Shown: positions 1-11,540, numbered from the stretch's first letter. The stretch is DNA of 64,000 bases from Variovorax fucosicus (GCF_030316825.1 NZ_JASZYU010000002.1:682001-746000), one strand, 5' to 3'. Translations and numbers: made by a program. The notes: a model not told the origin generated them from the letters alone.

Positions 1-15
1 GGCGATCCGTTTCAT
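1..15 (-). CDS. Possible first codons of the next minus-strand gene (cut by the window edge)
   Basis: On the minus strand an ATG at 15-13 shares one base with the TGA stop of the GAF/Fis regulator (17-15), a TGATG junction typical of translationally coupled genes. Only five codons (Met-Lys-Arg-Ile-Ala) lie inside the window, so no function can be assigned. The ATG could equally be chance. Confidence 0.3.
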
Positions 16-1136
16 CAGCGTGTGCCGTGCACCAGCTTGCGGTACACGGTCGCGCGGCTGATGCCGAGCACGCGGGCGGCTTCCGCGACGTTGCCGCGGG
101 CTTCGTCGACGGCCTTGCGGATCAGGGCGGTTTCCACGTCGCGCAGGCGTGGGCGGTGTGGCGCTTCGATGGCCGGTGCCGCTGCGTCGCCGATCACGCC
201 GCCCGCTTGTGGCCGCGCCTGCAGGCGCAGGCCTGACCACAGCGGCACCTCGATCACGCTGCCATTGGCGCGGCGCGCCGCATCCCACAGCAGCGTCCAG
301 GGCAGGGCGAACAGGTCGCTGGCGTGCAGCCGCGCCGGCGGCGCCAGGGTCGCGGGCTGGTTGACCATCTCGCGCGCTGCCGCGTTGCTGGCCGTGACGT
401 GGCCGTCGCCGTCCAGGCACAGCAGCCCTTCGGACTCGGTGTTGCCCCCGTAGCCCGGCCAGTTCAGCCGCACCAGCAGGTCGTGCGGCTGCTGCAGCAC
501 CAGCGCGTTCTCGATGCTGCGCGCCGAGAGGGCGGCCAGGTGCTTGAGTTCGGGGCGCTCGACCACGTTCACGCCGGTCAGGTCGAGCATGCCGACGCAT
601 TGGCCGTCGGGCCCGAACAGGGGGGCACCGGCGCAGCTGTAGAGGCTGGTGTCGTCGAAGAAGTGTTCGCCGCGGTGCAGCCAGACGGGCTGCAGCTCGG
701 CCAGCGCCGCCCCGATGGCGGTGGTGCCCACGGCGTGTTCCGACAGGTCGATGCCGACGCGTGCGATGTCGATCGCCGGCCGTTCGGCGTTCACCGGCAC
801 GCCGCGCACGTCGATCACGATGCCGCGGGCGTCGGTGAGGATCGCGAAGTAGCGCGTGTCCGCGATGGCGCGTGCCAGCCGGTCCAGCACCGGCTGCGCG
901 GCCGCCACCAGGCTGCGGCTTTGCTCGACCATGCGGTGGGCGTGCCGGGCTGACACGGCATCGAAGCTCACGCGCTGTTGCGGCCGCCGGCCGGCCGACA
1001 GGCAGCGCTGCCAGGAGCGCGTGATCCAGGGTTGGATGCGCGAGCTGGTCGCGCCGGCGTGCTCGATCACGTCGCGCCGGGCCTGGGCGATCAGCGCGGC
1101 CCGTTCGGGCAGCGAGGCGGGAGCGGAGGGCAGCAT
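15..1136 (-). CDS. GAF-domain transcriptional regulator with C-terminal Fis-type HTH, no AAA+ domain
   Basis: A 373-residue regulator divergent from the coxSLM operon. The N-terminal half resembles the AcoR/AcxR sensor region: a helical lead-in containing SWQRC, then a GAF-like domain (about residues 70-215). The last ~40 residues are a Fis-type helix-turn-helix (EARGNVAEAARVLGISRATV). Full-length AcoR proteins are over 600 residues and carry a sigma-54-interacting AAA+ ATPase domain between these parts. Here there is no Walker A, GAFTGA or Walker B motif, so it cannot remodel sigma-54 polymerase in the usual way. It probably senses a small molecule and controls the neighbouring molybdenum hydroxylase genes; this role is inferred from position only. 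Confidence 0.85.
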   Translation of the reverse strand: MLPSAPASLPERAALIAQARRDVIEHAGATSSRIQPWITRSWQRCLSAGRRPQQRVSFDAVSARHAHRMVEQSRSLVAAAQPVLDRLARAIADTRYFAILTDARGIVIDVRGVPVNAERPAIDIARVGIDLSEHAVGTTAIGAALAELQPVWLHRGEHFFDDTSLYSCAGAPLFGPDGQCVGMLDLTGVNVVERPELKHLAALSARSIENALVLQQPHDLLVRLNWPGYGGNTESEGLLCLDGDGHVTASNAAAREMVNQPATLAPPARLHASDLFALPWTLLWDAARRANGSVIEVPLWSGLRLQARPQAGGVIGDAAAPAIEAPHRPRLRDVETALIRKAVDEARGNVAEAARVLGISRATVYRKLVHGTR

Positions 1137-1196
1137 GGGGAGATTGTGGGGGTGCGCTGTTTCATTTTGAGAATTTCGCAGGCGCCGTGCAAGCGT

Positions 1197-1212
1197 CTAG
1201 GGTTTTGCCTAG
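1197..1212. promoter_or_regulatory. Inverted repeat in the regulator/coxS intergenic region, candidate operator
   Basis: CTAGGGTTTTGCCTAG has 5-base arms CTAGG/CCTAG around a 6-base centre. It lies midway between the divergent GAF/Fis regulator and coxS, 74 bases upstream of the coxS start, a sensible operator position. No regulator is proven, and no convincing sigma-54 promoter is seen here. Confidence 0.35.
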
Positions 1213-1285
1213 GATGGTGCCCCAACCCGGCGCCGAAGATGCAACTCGCCGAAATCAGCCATCACCCATAACAGGAGACAGCCAC

Positions 1286-1783
1286 ATGCAGGTCAAGCTC
1301 ACGGTCAACGGCCGCGCGGTCACGGTCGACGCACCTCCCAACACCTTTCTCGTGCACGCGATCCGCGAGCACCTGCACCTGACCGGCACCCATGTCGGCT
1401 GCGACACCGCGCAGTGCGGCGCCTGCACCGTCCACGTCAACGGCCGCGCCGTCAAGTCGTGCAACGTGCTGGTGGCCCAGGTGGCGGATGCCGACATCAC
1501 CACCATCGAAGGCGTCGCCCAGCCCGACGGCACCATGCACCCGATGCAGGCGGCTTTCAAGGAGTGCCACGGCCTGCAATGTGGCTTCTGCACCCCGGGC
1601 ATGGTGATGAGCGCGATCGACCTGTGCACGCACCATCCGAAGTCGAGCGAAACCGAAGTCCGCGCGCTGCTCGACGGCAACATTTGCCGCTGCACCGGCT
1701 ACCAGAACATCGTCAAGGCCGTGATGATGGGCGGCGAGGCGATGGCCTCGGGCCAGCCGATCAAGACCGCCGTCACGGCGTAA
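1286..1783 (+). CDS. coxS: Molybdenum hydroxylase (CODH-type) small subunit, two [2Fe-2S] clusters
   Basis: A 165-residue iron-sulfur subunit of the xanthine dehydrogenase/CO dehydrogenase family. It passes electrons from the molybdenum centre in CoxL to FAD in CoxM. The plant-type ferredoxin cluster is held by Cys39, Cys44, Cys47 and Cys59. The second cluster uses Cys99 and Cys102 (CGFCTPG) and Cys134 and Cys136 (CRCTGY). Length is normal for CoxS/CutS. The ATG at 1286 is preceded by AGGAGA at a good distance. Longer in-frame extensions upstream lack conserved sequence. It is first gene of the operon, 10 bases before coxL. Confidence 0.95.
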   Translation: MQVKLTVNGRAVTVDAPPNTFLVHAIREHLHLTGTHVGCDTAQCGACTVHVNGRAVKSCNVLVAQVADADITTIEGVAQPDGTMHPMQAAFKECHGLQCGFCTPGMVMSAIDLCTHHPKSSETEVRALLDGNICRCTGYQNIVKAVMMGGEAMASGQPIKTAVTA

Positions 1784-1793
1784 GGGGAACGAC

Positions 1794-4238
<2,445 letters not shown>

Positions 4239-4261
4239 ATGCACAGAAGGAAGAAACCATC

Positions 4262-5053
4262 ATGTACGCCTTCACCCTCGAACGTCCCGCTTCCGTCGCC
4301 GATGCCGTCAAGCTCGCAGGCGCCGGCGGCAAGCTGCTGGCCGGCGGCCAGACCCTGCTGGCCTCGATGAAGCTGCGCCTGTCGGCGCCCGAACAACTGG
4401 TCGACCTCGGCGGCATCAAGGAGCTCACCGGCATCAAGAAAGACGGCAGCAACCTGACCATCGGCGCCATGTCGCGGCATCTCGATGTCGCCAACAATGC
4501 CGACGTCAAGGCCGCCTATCCGGCGCTGGCCGACCTGGCCTCGCGCATCGGCGACCGGCAGGTGCGCGCCATGGGCACCATCGGCGGATCGGTCGCCAAC
4601 AACGATCCGGCAGCCTGCTACCCCAGCGCGGTGCTCGGCTCGGGCGCAACCATCGTCACCAGCAAGCGCGAGATTGCGGCCGACGATTTCTTCCAGGGCC
4701 TGTTCACCACGGCACTGGAAGAGGGCGAGCTGATCACCGCCATCCGCTTCCCGATTCCGCAGCGTGCCGTGTACGAAAAGCTGCGTCAGAAGGCCTCGCA
4801 CTTTCCGCTGGTCGGCGTGTTCCTGGCGCGCTACGACAACAGCGTGCGGGTGGCCGTCACCGGCGCGGGCAACGGCGTGTTCCGGCACAAGGGGCTCGAA
4901 GACGCGCTGACGAAGAGCTTCACGCCCGAGTCCGCCGCCGCCGTGAAGATCGATGCGAGCGAACTCAACAGCGACCTGCACGCCTCCGCTGCCTACCGCG
5001 CCAACCTGATCAGCGTGCTCACGCAACGCGCCGTCAAAAAGGCATTGGCTTAA
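4262..5053 (+). CDS. coxM: Molybdenum hydroxylase FAD-binding medium subunit
   Basis: A 263-residue FAD subunit of the CoxSLM heterotrimer, slightly short of the ~288-residue form I proteins. The two FAD pyrophosphate-binding motifs of the family are visible: LLAGGQTLLASMKLR near residues 21-35 and TIGGSVANNDPAACYP near residue 105. The C-terminal CODH flavoprotein domain follows. ATG at 4262 starts 23 bases after coxL and has AAGGAAG upstream. The longer upstream frame overlaps coxL and is not conserved. Confidence 0.93.
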   Translation: MYAFTLERPASVADAVKLAGAGGKLLAGGQTLLASMKLRLSAPEQLVDLGGIKELTGIKKDGSNLTIGAMSRHLDVANNADVKAAYPALADLASRIGDRQVRAMGTIGGSVANNDPAACYPSAVLGSGATIVTSKREIAADDFFQGLFTTALEEGELITAIRFPIPQRAVYEKLRQKASHFPLVGVFLARYDNSVRVAVTGAGNGVFRHKGLEDALTKSFTPESAAAVKIDASELNSDLHASAAYRANLISVLTQRAVKKALA

Positions 5054-5062
5054 GCTTCGGAA

Positions 5063-5989
5063 ATGACCGACCTCACGCCTGCCGCGACCGCCCCGTTCCC
5101 CTCCATCGACGCGGTCACGCAGGCGCTGCAGGCGGCTGGCTACTTTGCCGACCGGCGCCTGGCGACGGCGGTGTTTCTGGCGCTCAAGCTGCAGCGGCCG
5201 TTGTTGCTCGAAGGCGAACCCGGCGTCGGCAAGACCGAACTGGCGAAGGCGCTTTCCAAAGCGTTGCAGCGCGAACTGCTGCGCCTGCAGTGCTATGACG
5301 GGCTCGAGCAGCGCGAGGCGCTCTACGAGTGGAACTACGCGGCCCAGCTGCTGCACATGCGCGCGGCGGAAGCGCACGGCGCATCGAGCGACATCGAGGC
5401 CGAGGTCTACCAGCCGCGCTACCTGGTGCGCCGGCCGTTGCTGCAGGCGTTGCAGGCGCCGGAGCCCGGTGCCGTGCTGCTGATCGACGAGGTCGACCGC
5501 GCCGACGAACCGTTCGAAGCCTTCCTGCTCGAATACCTCGGTGAGTACCAGGTGAGCATTCCCGAACTCGGCACGGTGACCGCGCAGGTGCCGCCCGTGA
5601 CCATTCTCACCAGCAACCGCACGCGCGAACTCAACGACGCAGTCAAGCGGCGCTGCCTCTACCACTGGCTCGACTACCCCGATCGCGAGCGCGAACTGGC
5701 GATCGTGCGGGCGCAGGTGCCGCAGGCCGGTGCCGTGCTGTCGGAGCAGGTGGCGGCCTTTATCGGGCGGCTGCGCAGCGCGCCGTTTGCCGGCATGTTC
5801 CAGCGCGCACCCGGCATCGCCGAGAGCGTGGAATGGGCCCGGGCGCTGATTGCGCTCGACACGGTCGAACTCGACCCCGAGATCGTGGTCGACACCGCCG
5901 GCATCCTGTTCAAGCAGCGCGACGACGTGGCTGCGCTCACGCGCGAACTGGCCTCCGACCTGTTGAAGCCTGAGGCAGCGGGGGCATGA
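5063..5989 (+). CDS. coxD: MoxR-family AAA+ ATPase, CoxD-like
   Basis: A 308-residue MoxR-class AAA+ ATPase. Walker A is GEPGVGKTE (about residues 51-59), Walker B is VLLIDEVDRAD (about 139-149) and sensor 1 is TSNRTREL. In Oligotropha, CoxD works with the VWA protein CoxE in maturing the copper-sulfur-molybdenum site of CO dehydrogenase. Here it follows coxM by 9 bases and precedes a CoxE-like gene, so the chaperone pair is intact. Because the large subunit is form II and lacks the copper-binding Cys, the exact job of this pair here is open. Confidence 0.9.
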   Translation: MTDLTPAATAPFPSIDAVTQALQAAGYFADRRLATAVFLALKLQRPLLLEGEPGVGKTELAKALSKALQRELLRLQCYDGLEQREALYEWNYAAQLLHMRAAEAHGASSDIEAEVYQPRYLVRRPLLQALQAPEPGAVLLIDEVDRADEPFEAFLLEYLGEYQVSIPELGTVTAQVPPVTILTSNRTRELNDAVKRRCLYHWLDYPDRERELAIVRAQVPQAGAVLSEQVAAFIGRLRSAPFAGMFQRAPGIAESVEWARALIALDTVELDPEIVVDTAGILFKQRDDVAALTRELASDLLKPEAAGA

Positions 5990-6023
5990 ATCCCGGATTC
6001 CGCCGGTTCTCCCCTGCAAGGGG

Positions 6024-7223
6024 GTGCGCTTGATTCAACTGGGCGATGCGCGCCGCGGCAAGCTGGCCGGCAACATGGCGGGTTTCGGCCGCGCCCTGCG
6101 CCGCGCCGGCGTGCGAACCGATTCGGCACGCATCGCGCTCGCGGCGGAGGCGGCGATGCTGGTCGGCGTCGACAGCCGCTTCGACCTGGCCGCCGCGATG
6201 GAGTCCGTGATGATCAGCCGCGAGCAGGATCGCATGGTGTTCCGCGAGCTGTTCGACGCCTGGTTCCGCGACCCAGAGCTGGCCAACAAGATGCTCGCGC
6301 AGATGCTGCCGAGTGCCGAGGGCAAGGCCGAGCCGGTGAAGCGACGGCCGCGCGTGCGCGAGGCCCTGGCGGCACCCCGCGCCCCGGTCACGCCCGCGCA
6401 GACCGAGCGCGAGGTCGAGTTCGATGCGGCCATGACCGCGAGCGACTGCCAGCGCATGCAGCACGCCGATTTCAACGCGTTGGGCGCGGCCGAATACCGT
6501 CTGGTCGAGCGGCTCGCGCGCGACATCGCGTTGCCGGTGCCGACCGTGCCGGCGCGCCGCCTGCGCGTCGCCAGCGGGGCCGGTGCACATTCGCGCATGC
6601 ACTGGCCCGGCGTGCTGCACCAGGCGGCGCGCACCGGCGGTGAACTCATCCGCCTGCCGCGGCTGGAGCGGCGCAAGCAACCGTTGCCGCTGCTGGTGCT
6701 GGTCGACGTGTCGGGCTCGATGGAGCGCTACGCGCGACTGCTGCTGGCTTTTCTGCATGCGGCCACAAGGCGCGCGGGCCGGCGCGATGTGTTCGCCTTC
6801 GGCACCCACCTCACCGACCTGACACCCGCTTTCCGCATCGCCGACACCGACGCGATGCTGCTGGCCGCAGGCGAAAGCATCGACGACTTTGCCGGCGGCA
6901 CGCGGCTCGGCGGCTCGCTGGCCGAGTTGCGGCGGCGGCATGCGCGCCGGCTCACCGGCCGCCGCACGCTGGTGCTGGTGATCAGTGACGGCCTCGACAC
7001 CGGCGAGCCCGAAGTGCTCGAGCGCGAACTGCTCTGGCTCAAACGCCATTCGCGCAAGCTGCTGTGGCTCAACCCGCTGCTGCGCTACGACGGCTATTCA
7101 CCCCTGGCGCGCGGGGCTGCCGTGCTGCACCGGCATGCAGATGCGATGCTGGCGGTTCACAATCTGAGCGCACTCGGGCAACTGGCCGCGAGCCTCGCGG
7201 CCCTCATGCGATCCGGCCGTTGA
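6024..7223 (+). CDS. coxE: VWA domain protein, CoxE-like
   Basis: A 399-residue protein with a von Willebrand factor A fold in the C-terminal half. The metal-ion-dependent adhesion site DVSGSM (DxSxS) is near residue 230. VWA proteins next to MoxR ATPases form chaperone pairs that remodel a target enzyme; CoxE is the partner of CoxD for CO dehydrogenase maturation. The start is unsure: GTG at 6024 overlaps the only good ribosome-binding sequence (AAGGGGG, 6018-6024), whereas TTG at 6030 sits 5 bases after it and may be the true start. Confidence 0.88.
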   Translation: MRLIQLGDARRGKLAGNMAGFGRALRRAGVRTDSARIALAAEAAMLVGVDSRFDLAAAMESVMISREQDRMVFRELFDAWFRDPELANKMLAQMLPSAEGKAEPVKRRPRVREALAAPRAPVTPAQTEREVEFDAAMTASDCQRMQHADFNALGAAEYRLVERLARDIALPVPTVPARRLRVASGAGAHSRMHWPGVLHQAARTGGELIRLPRLERRKQPLPLLVLVDVSGSMERYARLLLAFLHAATRRAGRRDVFAFGTHLTDLTPAFRIADTDAMLLAAGESIDDFAGGTRLGGSLAELRRRHARRLTGRRTLVLVISDGLDTGEPEVLERELLWLKRHSRKLLWLNPLLRYDGYSPLARGAAVLHRHADAMLAVHNLSALGQLAASLAALMRSGR

Positions 7224-7256
7224 CGGCGGGATGCTGCACACAACAAGGAACTCACC

Positions 7257-7892
7257 ATGGAAATGCTCGGAACCCGCCAGCTCGGCGTTACACAACAACA
7301 GGCCTGGGAGGCGCTCAACGATCCCGAGACGCTGAAGGCCTGCTTGGCAGGCTGCGACAAGTTCGAGGCAGCCGGTGACGACACCTACAGCGTGGGCATG
7401 GCCGTCAAGATCGGCCCGGTGTCGGCCAAGTTCAGTGGCAAGGTCATGCTGACCGAGATCACGCCGCCGCAAGGCTACAAGCTGTCGTTCGAGGGGCAGG
7501 GCGGCGTGGCCGGTTTCGGCAAGGGCGCATCGAGCGTCACGCTCACGCCCAACGACGCCGGCTGCGAGCTCGGCTACACGGTGCAGGCCCAGGTGGGCGG
7601 CAAGATCGCGCAGCTGGGCCAGCGCCTGGTGGACGGCGCCGCCAAGTCGATGGCCGACGATTTCTTCAAGCGCTTCGATGCGCTCATGGCGCAGCGCTAT
7701 CCGGCGCCCGATGCAGCGAATGACGACGACGAGGAAGGTGGCGGCACCTCCTTCGGCGCGATCGACTCGCTCGAGGCGCGAACCCGTCCGATGAGCATGG
7801 CAGCCGCATCCGCGCCGGGCATGCAGAAGTGGATCTGGATCGGCGTGGCCGTGGTGATCGCCATCGGCGCCGCCCTGTACCTGCGCGGTTGA
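7257..7892 (+). CDS. coxG: CoxG-like SRPBCC membrane-anchored protein
   Basis: A 211-residue SRPBCC (START-like) protein of the CO dehydrogenase subunit G family. It begins with MEMLGTRQLGVTQQQAWEAL, the usual CoxG opening. The hydrophobic-pocket domain covers residues ~1-150, followed by a low-complexity acidic linker and one C-terminal transmembrane helix (WIWIGVAVVIAIGAALYL) ending at residue 211. In Oligotropha CoxG recruits CO dehydrogenase to the inner membrane, where electrons enter the quinone pool. That fits the quinol oxidase encoded just downstream. Ribosome-binding sequence AAGGAA lies at 7245. Confidence 0.9.
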   Translation: MEMLGTRQLGVTQQQAWEALNDPETLKACLAGCDKFEAAGDDTYSVGMAVKIGPVSAKFSGKVMLTEITPPQGYKLSFEGQGGVAGFGKGASSVTLTPNDAGCELGYTVQAQVGGKIAQLGQRLVDGAAKSMADDFFKRFDALMAQRYPAPDAANDDDEEGGGTSFGAIDSLEARTRPMSMAAASAPGMQKWIWIGVAVVIAIGAALYLRG

Positions 7893-7905
7893 GGCCCGGT
7901 CGACG

Positions 7906-8916
7906 ATGGAAAACCTCGACGTGATGGTGCTGCGCACGCTGCGCGACTGGCGTCTGGCCGGCCGGCGCGCGATGCTGACCACCGTGGTGCGCACTTGGGG
8001 CTCGTCGCCGCGGCCGGTCGGCTCGATCATGGCGCTGGCCGAAGACGGCGCCGTGGTCGGCTCGGTCTCGGGCGGCTGCATCGAGGACGACCTGATCGCG
8101 CGCTACTCGCGCGCGCACGGCACCGGCACCATGCCGAGCGGGGCGCCGGCGATGGTCAAGTACGGCGTTACGGCCGACGAGGCGCATCGCTTCGGCCTGC
8201 CGTGCGGCGGAACGCTGGAGCTGCTGTTCGAATACAACCCCGAACCGGCCGCGCTGGCCGCGCTGGTCGCCGAGCTCGAAAAAGGCAAGCTGATGCAGCG
8301 CACCGTGGCGCTGGCCGATGGCAGCGTGCGGTTGGCCGAAGCGTCTTCGCCGGCCGAGCTCGGCGTGAGCGCGCACGAGCTGGTCAACACCTTTGGCCCC
8401 GAGTACCGCATGCTGCTGATCGGTGCCGGCCAGCTCGCCGAGTACCTGGCCACGATGGCCCGGTTCAGCGGCTTCGCCGTGACGCTGTGCGATCCGCGCG
8501 CCGAGTACCGCAGCACCTGGGCCGTGCCCGGCGTGGCGCTGACCACCGAAATGCCCGACGACGCGGTCACCGCGTTCCAGCCCGACCGGCGCAGTTGCGT
8601 GGTGGCTCTCACGCACGACCCCAAGCTGGACGACCTCGCGCTGCTGGAAGCGTTGCGCAGCGAGGCGTTCTACGTCGGCGCCATCGGTTCGCGCCGCAAC
8701 GCCGAAGCGCGGCGCGAACGCATGATCGAGCACTTCGACCAGACCGCCGAATCGCTGGCCCGCCTGCGCGGACCGATCGGCATCTACATCGGCAGCAAGA
8801 CGCCGCCGGAGATCGCGGTGAGCGTGATGGCTGAAATCCTGGCCGTGAAAAATGCAGTGGCGCTGCCGCGCGAGACGGCGGTTGCGAATGCGAAGGCGAT
8901 GCGGGAAACCAGTTGA
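7906..8916 (+). CDS. XdhC/CoxI family protein (molybdenum cofactor insertion)
   Basis: A 336-residue XdhC-family protein. Residues ~10-75 form the XdhC_CoxI domain (TWGSSPRPVGSIMAL, SVSGGCIEDDL), and residues ~165-300 form the Rossmann-like C-terminal domain (LLIGAGQLAEYLA, YVGAIGSRRN). Family members bind Mo-molybdopterin, protect its sulfido ligand and deliver it to xanthine dehydrogenase-type enzymes. It starts 13 bases after coxG and closes the operon, so the large subunit is the likely client. It could be named coxF or coxI by analogy, so no symbol is given. Confidence 0.9.
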   Translation: MENLDVMVLRTLRDWRLAGRRAMLTTVVRTWGSSPRPVGSIMALAEDGAVVGSVSGGCIEDDLIARYSRAHGTGTMPSGAPAMVKYGVTADEAHRFGLPCGGTLELLFEYNPEPAALAALVAELEKGKLMQRTVALADGSVRLAEASSPAELGVSAHELVNTFGPEYRMLLIGAGQLAEYLATMARFSGFAVTLCDPRAEYRSTWAVPGVALTTEMPDDAVTAFQPDRRSCVVALTHDPKLDDLALLEALRSEAFYVGAIGSRRNAEARRERMIEHFDQTAESLARLRGPIGIYIGSKTPPEIAVSVMAEILAVKNAVALPRETAVANAKAMRETS

Positions 8917-8970
8917 TGCGGAGCAGCGTGCCCCGCCGCCCTGAGCCCGCCCCGGACCTCAGCGCCCCGA

Positions 8971-10308
8971 TCAGTCGCGGATCTCGAGCGAGCGGTTGAC
9001 CTGCAGCGCCACCAGCGTACAGGCCGCGCCCGAGAGCAGGTAGATGCTGAGGTAGGCGAGCCCGAAATGGGCCGACAGGCCGAGTGCCACGAGCGGCGCA
9101 AACGCGGCGCCGATCAGCCAGGCAAAGTCGGAGGTGAGCGCGGCACCGGTGTAGCGGTACTTTGCCTCGAAGTTCGAACTCACCGCACCGGCCGCCTGGC
9201 CGTACGACAGGCCGAGCAGGGCGAAACCGAGCAGGATGAACGCGTTCTCGCCCAGCGAGCCGGCCGTCAGCAGGGTCGGCGCGAAGCCGCTGAAGACCGC
9301 GATCATCACCGCCAGAATGCCCAGCGTGCTGCGCCGGCCGATGCGGTCGGCGATCCAGCCCGACGCGATGATCCCGACGATCGCGATGCCGCCACCGATG
9401 ATCTGAACCACCAGCACGTCGCGCACCGACTGCGTCGCGCGCAAGGTGATCCACGACAGCGGGAACACCGTGACCAGGTGGAACAGCGCATAGCTCGCCA
9501 GCGCCGCAAAGGCGCCGATGAACAGGTTGGCGCCGCGCGCCCGGAACAGCTCGACCACGGGGGTCGGCTCGAGTTCGTGCTTGTCGAGCAGGCGCTCGTA
9601 TTCGTTGGTGACCACCAGCCGCAGGCGGGCGAACAGCGCCACCACGTTGATCGCGAACGCGACGTAGAACGGATAGCGCCAACCCCATTCGAGGAAGTCC
9701 CCGGTCCAGAGGCTCGTATGGAGAAACAGGAAGAGGCCGGCCGCGATCATGAAACCGATCGGCGCGCCGAGCTGGGGAATCATGGCGTACCAGCCGCGGC
9801 GCTTCTCCGGCGCGCTCAGCGCCAGCAGCGAGGGCAGGCCGTCCCACGAGCCGCCGAGTGCAATGCCCTGGAAGAAACGCAGGACCGACAGCAGCACGAT
9901 GGCGGCCGGGCCGATGGTCGCGTAACCCGGCAGGAAAGCCATGCACACGGTCGACACGCCGAGCAGGAACAGGGCGGCCGTCAGTTTGACGCCACGGCCC
10001 CAGCGCCGCTGGATCGCCATGAAGGAGATCGTGCCGATCGGCCGCGCGATGAAGGCGAACGAGAAAACGACGAACGCGTAGAGCGTGCCCTCGAGCCGAT
10101 CCGCGAACGGGAAGAACACCGCGGGGAACACCATCACCGAGGCGATGGCGTAGACGAAAAAGTCGAAATACTCGGAGGCGCGGCCGATGATCACGCCGAC
10201 GGCGATCTCGCTCGGGGCGATGCCGGTGTGGTCGGCGGTGACGTTGCGGACGTCGCGCTCCATCTGGCGCGGCGACAGCTCGTTGGGGTGGTGGCTGATG
10301 CTGGACAT
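8971..10308 (-). CDS. MFS transporter, metabolite:H+ symporter (MHS) type
   Basis: A 445-residue major facilitator with about 12 transmembrane segments. The loop 2-3 basic motif is degenerate (RRWGRGVKLT), and the second-half equivalent is clear (GWIADRIGRRSTLG). The opening IIGRASEYFDFFVYAIASVMVFP, given here only by its EYFDFFVYAIAS core, is typical of the MHS (ProP/KgtP/citrate) group, which imports organic acids or betaines with protons. It points toward the cox operon tail to tail, so the two are separate transcription units. The substrate cannot be read from sequence. Confidence 0.88.
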   Translation of the reverse strand: MSSISHHPNELSPRQMERDVRNVTADHTGIAPSEIAVGVIIGRASEYFDFFVYAIASVMVFPAVFFPFADRLEGTLYAFVVFSFAFIARPIGTISFMAIQRRWGRGVKLTAALFLLGVSTVCMAFLPGYATIGPAAIVLLSVLRFFQGIALGGSWDGLPSLLALSAPEKRRGWYAMIPQLGAPIGFMIAAGLFLFLHTSLWTGDFLEWGWRYPFYVAFAINVVALFARLRLVVTNEYERLLDKHELEPTPVVELFRARGANLFIGAFAALASYALFHLVTVFPLSWITLRATQSVRDVLVVQIIGGGIAIVGIIASGWIADRIGRRSTLGILAVMIAVFSGFAPTLLTAGSLGENAFILLGFALLGLSYGQAAGAVSSNFEAKYRYTGAALTSDFAWLIGAAFAPLVALGLSAHFGLAYLSIYLLSGAACTLVALQVNRSLEIRD

Positions 10309-10463
10309 CGTGCTCGCTTGTGATTAGGGTGTTGTCACACGGACGCCGGAGGGTCGCATTGCTCGTCAAATGTCGCCATAGGACAAAACGTCCAATGCCC
10401 GGCAGGCGCCGTTGGTCGTAGATTCTGCGCGTTCCCGATCACGCTTTCCATCTTTTGTCCGGC

Positions 10464-11519
10464 ATGCCCTCCTTCAAGAACCTTCGTGGACTGCTCCTGC
10501 TGCCCGCCGTCACCTTGTTGGCAGGCTGCAACATGGTGCTCATGAATCCGTCCGGCGACGTGGCGGCGCAGCAACGCGACCTGATCATCCAGTCGACCGT
10601 GCTGATGCTGCTGATCGTGCTGCCGGTGATCGCGCTGACGCTGCTTTTTGCCTGGCGCTACCGCAAATCCAACACCGAGGCGGTCTACAAGCCCGACTGG
10701 GACCACTCGACGCAGCTCGAACTCGTCATCTGGGCGGCACCGCTGCTGATCGTGATCGCGCTCGGCGCGCTGACCTGGATCAGCACCCACACGCTCGACC
10801 CGTACCGGCCGCTGCAGCGCATCGATGCCGAACGCGACGTGATTCCCGGCACCCGGCCGCTGGTGGTCGAGGTGGTGGCGCTTGACTGGAAATGGCTGTT
10901 CATCTATCCGGAGCAGGGCATTGCGCTGGTGAACGAGATGGCGGCGCCGGTGGATCGGCCGATCATGTTCAAGATCACCGCCTCGTCGGTGATGAACTCG
11001 TTCTTCATTCCGGCGCTGGCAGGCCAGATCTACGCCATGCCCGGCATGGAAACCAAGCTGCATGCCGTCATCAACAAGCCGGGCGAGTTCGAGGGCTTCT
11101 CGGCCAACTACAGCGGCGCGGGCTTCTCCAACATGCGCTTCAAGTTCCACGGCCTGAGCGGCGCCGACTTCGACAAGTGGGTGCAGACCGCGAAGGGCGC
11201 CGGCACGCCGCTGAACCGTGCTGCCTACCTGGCGCTCGAAAAGCCGAGCGAGCGCAACCCGGTGCAGCGCTACGCCAGCGTTGCGCCGGATCTCTACGAC
11301 GCCATCGTCAACCGCTGCGTCGAGGCCGGCAAGATGTGCATGAAAGACGTCATGGCCATCGACGCGGGCGGTGGCCTCGGGATGCCGGGCGCCTCCAACA
11401 TCGCGTCGGGCGCTGCGCCCGGCGCCGGCGGCCAGGCAACCCGTACCTATGTCGCTGCGATGTGCAGCGTCAACGACCCGGTCGACCCGCTGCTCGCACC
11501 GGCAGTGCGCACCAACTGA
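10464..11519 (+). CDS. cyoA: Cytochrome bo3 ubiquinol oxidase subunit II
   Basis: A 351-residue subunit II of the heme-copper quinol oxidase. A lipoprotein signal peptide ends in LLAGC, with the lipidated Cys at 22. Two membrane helices and a periplasmic cupredoxin domain follow. The CuA ligands found in cytochrome c oxidase subunit II (CxxxC...H) are absent; the equivalent stretch reads SANYSGAGFSNM. This identifies a quinol rather than cytochrome c oxidase. An upstream TTG at 10455 is possible, but ATG 10464 is preferred. First gene of cyoABCD-surf1-regBA. Confidence 0.95.
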   Translation: MPSFKNLRGLLLLPAVTLLAGCNMVLMNPSGDVAAQQRDLIIQSTVLMLLIVLPVIALTLLFAWRYRKSNTEAVYKPDWDHSTQLELVIWAAPLLIVIALGALTWISTHTLDPYRPLQRIDAERDVIPGTRPLVVEVVALDWKWLFIYPEQGIALVNEMAAPVDRPIMFKITASSVMNSFFIPALAGQIYAMPGMETKLHAVINKPGEFEGFSANYSGAGFSNMRFKFHGLSGADFDKWVQTAKGAGTPLNRAAYLALEKPSERNPVQRYASVAPDLYDAIVNRCVEAGKMCMKDVMAIDAGGGLGMPGASNIASGAAPGAGGQATRTYVAAMCSVNDPVDPLLAPAVRTN

Positions 11520-11540
11520 TCCAGGCGTTTGCTTTTCACC

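Noticed and set aside
10319..10345. TGTGA...TCACA pair upstream of cyoA as a CRP/FNR site
   Set aside because: The halves are 11 bases apart instead of 6 (CRP) or 4 (FNR-type), so the match is not meaningful.
10381..10393. GGAC-N5-GTCC upstream of cyoA as a RegA site
   Set aside because: Arms of four bases are expected by chance, and the RegA consensus is too loose to support it by eye.
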